From Halogranum rubrum (GTDB lineage: Archaea > Halobacteriota > Halobacteria > Halobacteriales > Haloferacaceae): 64,000 nucleotides of DNA. Location: positions 521,058 to 585,057 of the forward strand of contig NZ_FOTC01000001.1 in the NCBI RefSeq assembly GCF_900114455.1, written 5' to 3'. Both the position numbers and the translations under genes were made by a program. Positions 58,779 to 64,000 of this stretch are shown here, in pieces; the stretch's first letter is position 1; the number at the start of each line of letters is the position of its first letter. The notes below the pieces were generated by a model, which had not been told where the DNA came from, ran no database searches, and was given only the letters and a program-made list of their open reading frames with translations.

Positions 58779-59284
58779 TTGAGATAGGCCCTGAGACCGA
58801 ACGCTGCTTGGACGACGATACCGAGTGCGAGTGTGCCGAGGTTCCACAGTTTCGACTTCACGAACGCCACGTCGAGGATGACTCGGTCAGTCAAGAGCGG
58901 ATACAACGGCTTTATCGGCGGTGCGATGTCGGGCGTCGTCAGCATGTCCGCGAACATGTGGGCGGTCATCCCGGTGAACAGCCCCAAGGCGGCGAAGCCG
59001 AATATCGCCCACTTGGACGTTCGCCCCTCCCCGCGGATTGCGATGTAGGCACCCGAGACGACCCCGCCGAGCAGCAGGGCCGTGGGGATGGTGAACACGA
59101 AACTGTGCGTCAGCCCGTGGTGTTCGATGAAGAAGTACTTCATCAACACGAGGTCTGCGTCGGGCAGCATCCCCGTCGACGCTGCCAACGCGGTGAACGC
59201 CACGCTCGACTTCCACTCCGAGAAGACGAGCCACGCGGGGGCGGCGAAGAGGAGTGCCATGCCGATGTGGCCAGGAGATTGCAC
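58775..59284 (-). CDS. YdjM-like (DUF457) membrane-bound metal-dependent hydrolase
   Basis: 169 residues from a GTG at 59284 whose product starts QSPGHIGMALLFAAPAW. Four to five helices carry the family's His/Asp pattern: GHIGMA, GMLPDADLVLMKYFFIEHHGLTHSFVF and GMTAHMFADMLTTPD. That is the putative metal-binding set of the YdjM/metal-dependent hydrolase superfamily. The in-frame upstream extension is basic and unlike the family, so the GTG start is preferred. It overlaps the lipoprotein gene. Confidence 0.8.
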   Translation of the reverse strand: MQSPGHIGMALLFAAPAWLVFSEWKSSVAFTALAASTGMLPDADLVLMKYFFIEHHGLTHSFVFTIPTALLLGGVVSGAYIAIRGEGRTSKWAIFGFAALGLFTGMTAHMFADMLTTPDIAPPIKPLYPLLTDRVILDVAFVKSKLWNLGTLALGIVVQAAFGLRAYLK

Positions 59285-59426
59285 GCCTCTCCGTACGCGG
59301 GAACGTTTCAAATACGATGTGGCCGGGGAAACGACCACGGGTCGGGTGACCCGTGGAACTCTCGCTGTTTTCTAGAGAAGGGTGAGCAGTCCGACGGCGG
59401 ACACCGGACGCTGCTCCCGAGTGCGG

Positions 59427-59867
59427 TCAGTCCGGTCGTGCCGTCTGACCGACGGCGCCGGCGAAGAGTTCGCGCTCGAAGAGGGCACGTTCGAGCGAGA
59501 GCGCACCGGGACCGCTGAGCACGAGCGAGCCTGCAATCAGCGTCAACACGAGCGTCAGTTCGATGCCACCGTAGCCGTCCGGGAGGTGGACGAGCACCGT
59601 CGCCACGAGCATGTCGAGTGCGACCAGCGCGCCCGTCACACGGACGAGCAACCCGACGAGGAGAAGTGCTCCGCCGACGAGTTCGAGGAGTCCGACTCCC
59701 CACGCGGCGAGCGTCGGCAGCGGAACACCGAGACTCGACAGGAACCCGGCGAATCCGGAGATACCCGACGCCTTCGGTCCGACTCCGAGTACCTTCCCCA
59801 CGCCGGAGACGAGCATCGGAACCCCCAGTGCGAGTCGAACTAGCACTGGACCCCATCGCGTGGCCAT
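59427..59867 (-). CDS. DoxX-family membrane protein
   Basis: 146 residues from the ATG at 59867; a farther in-frame TTG would add 10 residues. Four helices in DoxX order: VLVRLALGVPMLVSGVGKVLG, TLAAWGVGLLELVGGALLLVGLLVRVTGALVALDMLVATVLVHLPDG and GIELTLVLTLIAGSLVLSGPGALSLERAL. ALDMLVA and the GGIEL stretch match the family. Roles in sulfur or redox metabolism are known only for some members. Monocistronic. Confidence 0.85.
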   Translation of the reverse strand: MATRWGPVLVRLALGVPMLVSGVGKVLGVGPKASGISGFAGFLSSLGVPLPTLAAWGVGLLELVGGALLLVGLLVRVTGALVALDMLVATVLVHLPDGYGGIELTLVLTLIAGSLVLSGPGALSLERALFERELFAGAVGQTARPD

Positions 59868-60088
59868 CTCGTTCGATAGCTCACGCGACACGGCCAATCA
59901 CGCCCTTACTCGTCTGTCCGTTCGACTGTTCGAGCCGGCATATTTGTCCCATAGTGCGTCTACGTTGGATTAACACGCGGATATAACCACAGGTATCGCC
60001 GACGCAATCGAGGTGCAAGCGCTCGTCGTCTCAGCACCGCGAGCGGAGAGAGGACGAGCGGAGAAGAGACGGCGAGTCGTTGAGCGGA

Positions 60089-60328
60089 CTACTGCGTCGA
60101 CGACGTCTGCTCTTTCGCCATCGACAGCGACGTGAAGAAGCCGAAGTACGCGACGACGCCCGCCGCGAGACAGAGTTGGTAGGCCCAACTCGGTCCCTGG
60201 ACGAGTTCGAACAGGAGCGACACGACTGTCACCCACGTGAGTGCGAACACGAGGTCGACGACCATCCCGTCGCGGTGTTCGTCGACGTGGTTCCGGATGG
60301 TGGCGACGACGCCGGCGTCGTCGCTCAC
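60089..60328 (-). CDS. Small membrane protein, 79 aa, downstream of uspA
   Basis: GTG start overlapping the uspA stop (GTGA). Two helices (MVVDLVFALTWVTVVSLLFELV and YQLCLAAGVVAYFGFFTSLSMA) after a polar N-terminus (IRNHVDEHRDG). Conserved-looking small partner found beside acetate transporter clusters in haloarchaea, by my impression only. Last gene of the acs-linked operon. Confidence 0.65.
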   Translation of the reverse strand: MSDDAGVVATIRNHVDEHRDGMVVDLVFALTWVTVVSLLFELVQGPSWAYQLCLAAGVVAYFGFFTSLSMAKEQTSSTQ

Positions 60329-60792
60329 TTCTCCTCACCTCTGCGTTCGTCGATGACGAGCACCGGGCGGTGCGTCGAGCGGAGCACCCGTTCCGTGACG
60401 CTCCCGAGGAGCGCTCGCTCGACGCCGGAGCGGCCGTGACTGCCCATCACGACGAGGTCGATGTCCTCGTCGTCGGCGTAGTCGGCGATGACTCTGTGCG
60501 GTGCACCGACGCGTACCTCCTCGCGGACGTCGACGTCGTGGTCGGCGGCCGCTGCGGCGACGGTGCCTGTCGCCTTGTCCGCTTTCTCTTGGAGGTCGGT
60601 CATCTCGCCGAAGTTACCCTGGGTGATACGGTCGACCTGTTCGGTCCCGAGGCCGAAGTTTACCGCGTCGATGTCGACGACGTACAGCGCGTGCAGTTGC
60701 GCGCCGTACGTCGCCGCGAGTTCGACGGCGTGGTCGACTGCGACGTTCGCCGTGGCGCTTCCGTCGGTTGGGATGAGGATGTTGTCGTACAT
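60325..60792 (-). CDS. Universal stress protein UspA family
   Basis: 155 residues. YDNILIPTDGSATANVAVDHAVELA at the N-terminus and MGSHGRSGVERALLGSVTERVLRSTHRPVLVI with the nucleotide pattern at the C-terminus. It stands 8 bases downstream of the SSS symporter and overlaps a small membrane protein. Usps placed right after acetate symporters probably tune transport with ATP or stress; this is an inference from context. Confidence 0.9.
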   Translation of the reverse strand: MYDNILIPTDGSATANVAVDHAVELAATYGAQLHALYVVDIDAVNFGLGTEQVDRITQGNFGEMTDLQEKADKATGTVAAAAADHDVDVREEVRVGAPHRVIADYADDEDIDLVVMGSHGRSGVERALLGSVTERVLRSTHRPVLVIDERRGEEK

Positions 60793-60800
60793 GGTCTCGA

Positions 60801-62486
60801 TTAGTCGTCAGCAGGTGTCTCGCCGCCACTACTGGAGACGAAGTCTTCTGCGCTCTGTTGCTGGCCCATCGGTTCGGGGCTGTGACACTGGCGGACCATC
60901 TGTTTGGTCTCCAGCGGCGGTTCCGGCGTCACCAGCGAGACGGCGATGGTGACGAGGAAGACCAGCGGCGTCCCGACCAGTGCAGCGCCGATTGGCGGCA
61001 CGTACTGCGCGTATATCGGGATGATGGCCTGTCCGGAGCCACCGGCGATGTCGGCGAGGAAGCCGACGTACGCCGGGAGCACGCTGTTGATGACGGAGGT
61101 TATCCACAGCAGGAGGCCGACGGTCATCCCGGCCAGTGCGCCCTGTCGGTTGGTGTTCTCCCACCACAGACCGAGGAAGAACATCGGGAACAGCACGGTT
61201 CCCGCGAGCGAGAACGCGTAGGCGACGAGTTCGCCGATGAGTGCCGGCGGGTTGAACGCGGTGACGGTGACGAGTGCGCCGATAGCGACGATGGTCGCAC
61301 GACCGATGAGCACCTGTTGGCGCTGCGTCGCGTCGGGGTTGATGAGTTCCGAGTAGATGTCGTGTGCGACTGCGGAGGAGGCGGTGATGAACAGCCCCGC
61401 CGTCGTCGCAATCGCAGCAGCCATCCCGCCGGCGGCCACGAGGCCGACGAACCAGCGCGGGAGGTCGGCGAACTGCGCGGCGAGGACGACGATGACGTCA
61501 CCCTCCGCACCCGACATCGCCTGTTCGCCGGAGTAGACGGCGTCCGGCGAGAGGTTGTTCACCTGCGCGAAGAGGTCGACGCCGAACGCCGCCATCGCGG
61601 GTGCACCCCAGTAGAGCAGGAGGATGAAGAACAGGCCCCAGACCGTCGACCAGCGGGCCGTCCGTTCGCTCTTGACCGTGTAGAACCGCACGAGGACGTG
61701 CGGGAGTCCGCAGGTTCCGAAGATGAGCGAGAACGCCGTCGCGATCCAGATGTAGTAGGAGCTGTTGATGAAGGGGGCGGAGAACTCGGTACTCAGGTCG
61801 TTGATGAGCGCCCCGTACTCTATCTGCGGCAGAATCGTCGAGTAGCCCTGCGTGAAGCCGACGACGTAGATGCCCGCGAGGAACGCGAGGATGAGGATGA
61901 CGTACTGGACGGCCATGTTCTTCGTCGCGCCCAACATCCCCGAGAGCGTCAGATAGCCGACGGTGAGCGTCATCATCACGACGATCATCGGGATGATGTC
62001 GAGTCCGAAGACGTACTGGCCGACCAGTCCCATCCCGCGGGCCTGTCCGACCGAGTAGACGTACGCGATGAGCAGCGTCGTGAACGCCGCCAGCGCGCGG
62101 GCCGTCGGCGAGTTGAAGCGGTCGGCGACGAAGTCAGGCGCGGTGTACTTCCCGAACCGCCGCATCTGTGCGGCGAGGAAGATGAGTAGCACGAAGTAGC
62201 CGGTGGTCCAGCCGACGATGAACGCGAGACCGTAGAACCCCGAGAGGGCGACCAGTCCCGCCAGTCCGAGGTAGGATGCGGCCGACATCCAGTTGGCCCC
62301 GATAGCCATCCCGTTCTCGATGTTTCCGATTCCCCGACCGGCGACCCACATCCCGTCGGCGTCGGCCACCTTGAAGATGTAGCCGATGACGAGGAACGAC
62401 GCCATCATCAAGAAGACGATGATGGCGGGAATGAGTTTGAACGAGATGTCGAGTGCTTCGGCTTGCAGCGGGAGGAGTGGCGTCAT
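60801..62486 (-). CDS. actP: Sodium:solute symporter, acetate/carboxylate permease type
   Basis: 561 residues, about 13 helices. GMAIGANWMSAASYLGLAGLVALSGF, VADRFNSPTARALAAFTTLLIAYVYSVGQARGMGLV and GMAAAIATTAGLFITASSAVAHDIYSELI match the cation/acetate symporters of the SSS family. ATGA overlap with the DUF4212 gene. With acetyl-CoA synthetase just upstream on the same strand, it probably imports acetate or another short carboxylate for activation. Gene symbol is by similarity. Confidence 0.88.
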   Translation of the reverse strand: MTPLLPLQAEALDISFKLIPAIIVFLMMASFLVIGYIFKVADADGMWVAGRGIGNIENGMAIGANWMSAASYLGLAGLVALSGFYGLAFIVGWTTGYFVLLIFLAAQMRRFGKYTAPDFVADRFNSPTARALAAFTTLLIAYVYSVGQARGMGLVGQYVFGLDIIPMIVVMMTLTVGYLTLSGMLGATKNMAVQYVILILAFLAGIYVVGFTQGYSTILPQIEYGALINDLSTEFSAPFINSSYYIWIATAFSLIFGTCGLPHVLVRFYTVKSERTARWSTVWGLFFILLLYWGAPAMAAFGVDLFAQVNNLSPDAVYSGEQAMSGAEGDVIVVLAAQFADLPRWFVGLVAAGGMAAAIATTAGLFITASSAVAHDIYSELINPDATQRQQVLIGRATIVAIGALVTVTAFNPPALIGELVAYAFSLAGTVLFPMFFLGLWWENTNRQGALAGMTVGLLLWITSVINSVLPAYVGFLADIAGGSGQAIIPIYAQYVPPIGAALVGTPLVFLVTIAVSLVTPEPPLETKQMVRQCHSPEPMGQQQSAEDFVSSSGGETPADD

Positions 62487-62935
62487 TCGGCGACACCTCC
62501 GTCGGTGGCCGCCGCGTCGGCCGATTCACTGCTCTCCGTGGGTGCAGGGGTGCTGGGGTCGATACCGTACTTCTCGTCGAGTTTGTCCCGCTGGCGGGCG
62601 TAGATAGCCGCCAAGATGAGCGCACCCGTCGGTGCACAGAAGGCGACGAGGAAGTAGTGCCACGGGAAGCCCAGCACCGGCATCGTCGTCGTCATCACTT
62701 CGGGGGCGACGAGCGTCGCCGTCACCGGCCCGAAGACGATGAGCGCCCAGACGATGAACCCGATCCAGACGACTTTGAGGTGGTCTCGCATGAACGCCGT
62801 ACTCGGATTGAGGAGGTTCACCTCCTCGTCGAGATAGTTCGTGTTCTGATGTGCCTGTGCGGCCTGCGTGAGCGTGCCACCGTCGGGTTCGGCTGGCCTC
62901 GCCCCGTCTCTCGTGTGCGTGTCTTTCTCTGCCAT
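62483..62935 (-). CDS. DUF4212 small subunit of the symporter
   Basis: 150 residues. Cytoplasmic N-terminus, then INPSTAFMRDHLKVVWIGFIVWALIVFGPVTATLVAPEVMTTTMPVLGFPWHYFLVAFCAPTGALILAAIYARQRDKLDEKYGID, the DUF4212 (sodium/substrate symporter small subunit) core with two helices and the closing RQRDKLDEKYG motif. The pair forms one transporter. Coupled to the symporter by ATGA, 61 bases downstream of acs. Confidence 0.9.
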   Translation of the reverse strand: MAEKDTHTRDGARPAEPDGGTLTQAAQAHQNTNYLDEEVNLLNPSTAFMRDHLKVVWIGFIVWALIVFGPVTATLVAPEVMTTTMPVLGFPWHYFLVAFCAPTGALILAAIYARQRDKLDEKYGIDPSTPAPTESSESADAAATDGGVAE

Positions 62936-62996
62936 GTGTGAATGTGTGTGCTGTCGTGTCGGCGGTGTCGTGTGTCAAAAAGACGGTTCGTCTCGC

Positions 62997-63998
62997 TCAG
63001 TCGCCGCTCACTTTCGTGGCGATGTCCTTGACGACGTCGGGGTTCCGCAGCGTCGAGGTGTTGCCGAGTTCGTCGCCGTTGGCGATGTCTTCGAGCAGGC
63101 GACGCATGATCTTCCCAGAGCGCGTCTTCGGCAACTCTGGCGTGAAGACGACCTGTTCGGGTCGAGCGATGGGACCGATGGCATCGTCGACCCCGTCGAC
63201 GACGCGCTGGCGCATCTCGTCGCTCTCCTCGTAGCCGTCTTCGAGGATGACGTACGCGTAGACCGCTTCACCCTTCACGTCGTGGTTGCCGCCGACGACG
63301 GCCGCTTCGGCGACGCCTTCGACGCCGACGATGGCCGACTCGATCTCCATCGTCCCCAGCCGGTGACCGGAGACGTTGATGACGTCGTCGACGCGGCCGA
63401 GGACGGTGATGTAGCCGTCTTCGTCTATCTTCGCACCGTCTTCGGGGAAGTAGACCCAGTCGTCGGTGTCGTCGCTGTCGGTGTCGGAGTACTCCGCCCA
63501 GTACTCCTCGATGTAGCGTTCGTCGTTGTTGTAGAGCGTTCTGAGCATCCCCGGCCACGGTTTCTGGACGGTGAGATAGCCCGCACGACCCGGCTCTACC
63601 GTCTCACCTTTCGTGTCGACGATTTGGACGTCCAGTCCGGGGAGTGCCGGACCGGCCGACCCAGGCTTCATGTCCTTCACGCCGGGGAGCGTCGTCACCA
63701 TCATGCCGCCCGTCTCGGTCTGCCACCACGTGTCGACGATGGGGCACTCCTCGCCACCGATGTGCTTGTAGTACCACTTCCACGCGCGTGGGTTGATGGG
63801 TTCACCGACCGTTCCCAGTAGGCGGAGCGACGAGAGGTCGTGTTTCTCCGGGTAACTCGAACCCCACTTCATGAACGCCCGAATCGCCGTCGGCGCGGTG
63901 TACAGTTGGTCGGCCTCGTACTCTTCGATGATGTCCCAGAGACGGTCCTTGTCGGGGTAGTCGGGGGTTCCCTCGTACATCATCGTCGTCGTGCCGAG
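62997..63998 (-). CDS. acs: Acetyl-CoA synthetase, C-terminal part (cut by window edge)
   Basis: The frame is open beyond the first internal ATG to the window end (LGTTTMMYEGTPDYPD), so the N-terminal half lies outside. Adenylate-forming motifs present: PIVDTWWQTETGGMMVTTLPG (core motif), GDGAKI-type DEDGYITVLGRVDDVINVSGHRLGTMEIESAIVG and the catalytic lysine region PKTRSGKIMRRLL. It makes acetyl-CoA from acetate, ATP and CoA. Same strand and immediately upstream of the DUF4212/SSS transporter, thus an acetate uptake and activation unit. Confidence 0.93.
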   Translation of the reverse strand, partial: LGTTTMMYEGTPDYPDKDRLWDIIEEYEADQLYTAPTAIRAFMKWGSSYPEKHDLSSLRLLGTVGEPINPRAWKWYYKHIGGEECPIVDTWWQTETGGMMVTTLPGVKDMKPGSAGPALPGLDVQIVDTKGETVEPGRAGYLTVQKPWPGMLRTLYNNDERYIEEYWAEYSDTDSDDTDDWVYFPEDGAKIDEDGYITVLGRVDDVINVSGHRLGTMEIESAIVGVEGVAEAAVVGGNHDVKGEAVYAYVILEDGYEESDEMRQRVVDGVDDAIGPIARPEQVVFTPELPKTRSGKIMRRLLEDIANGDELGNTSTLRNPDVVKDIATKVSGD

Positions 63999-64000
63999 TG

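Noticed and set aside
60858-62189. A 443-residue plus-strand open frame opposite the symporter
   Set aside because: The opposite strand encodes a clear SSS transporter; this frame is extremely charged and repetitive.
1-64000. CRISPR arrays, tRNA or rRNA genes and replication origins
   Set aside because: I looked for regularly spaced repeats, cloverleaf arms with the T-loop consensus and Orc1/Cdc6 genes with origin boxes; none were visible.

Overview
The window is from a haloarchaeon. Its proteins are acidic and rich in Asp, Glu and Ala, and third codon positions are mostly G or C. Secreted proteins carry twin-arginine lipobox signals. There are TATA boxes about 25-30 bases before start codons with little or no leader, a type IV pilin of the haloarchaeal kind, a bacterio-opsin-activator-type regulator, CPxCG-like zinc microproteins, and transposons carrying only tnpB (IS1341 type). 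The sequence looks most like the Haloferacaceae side of the group, but I cannot name a genus. No tRNA, rRNA or CRISPR array is visible. By eye the stretch from about 1 to 22 kb is richer in A and T, less uniform in codon use and contains mobile remnants. From about 22 kb on the composition is uniformly GC rich.

Left part (1-22 kb): the 3' part of a PLP aminotransferase; a divergent cytosine deaminase/permease pair; a large PAS/GAF histidine kinase; a tightly coupled operon of a class II (degradative-type) HMG-CoA reductase, an AtuA-like protein and a separate AtuA-like C-terminal domain protein, facing a two-part sodium:solute symporter; a small accessory island with an autoregulated-looking winged-helix gene, a frameshifted partner, two small proteins and a repeat-HNH endonuclease; a pilin; a secreted protein coupled to a large membrane protein; remnants of IS1341-type transposons; an archaeal AAA ATPase; and a UspA protein.

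Middle (22-38 kb): a phosphorus region. Two divergent PhoU-domain regulators are followed by a complete-looking C-P lyase locus. phnD-phnC-phnE and a hexapeptide acyltransferase run on the minus strand. phnG-H-I-J-K-L-M and a TIM-barrel gene run on the plus strand with nearly every gene overlapping the next. This predicts phosphonate import and cleavage to ribosyl cyclic phosphate, with no visible phnP or phnN. An arsR-arsM pair follows.

Right part (38-64 kb): a minus-strand catabolic operon (hyuA-hyuB-isochorismatase-like amidase-35-residue ORF-class III CoA transferase-HMGL-like enzyme) next to a bacterio-opsin-activator-type regulator. Then come small zinc proteins, an oxidoreductase, a cluster of HdeD-like and other membrane proteins, a voltage-gated-type cation channel, a KptA/Tpt1 RNA 2'-phosphotransferase, and an intact tnpB element inserted beside a truncated DUF892 (ferritin-like) gene. 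Two UspA proteins and several small membrane proteins lead to an acetate module: acetyl-CoA synthetase (cut by the window edge), a DUF4212 small subunit, an SSS symporter, UspA and a small membrane protein.

The best candidates for undescribed biology are the hyuAB/amidase/CoA-transferase/HMGL operon with its coupled 35-residue ORF, the class II HMG-CoA reductase/split AtuA operon, and the archaeal C-P lyase operon with a cysteine-rich insert in PhnK and a TIM-barrel gene where phnP would be expected.
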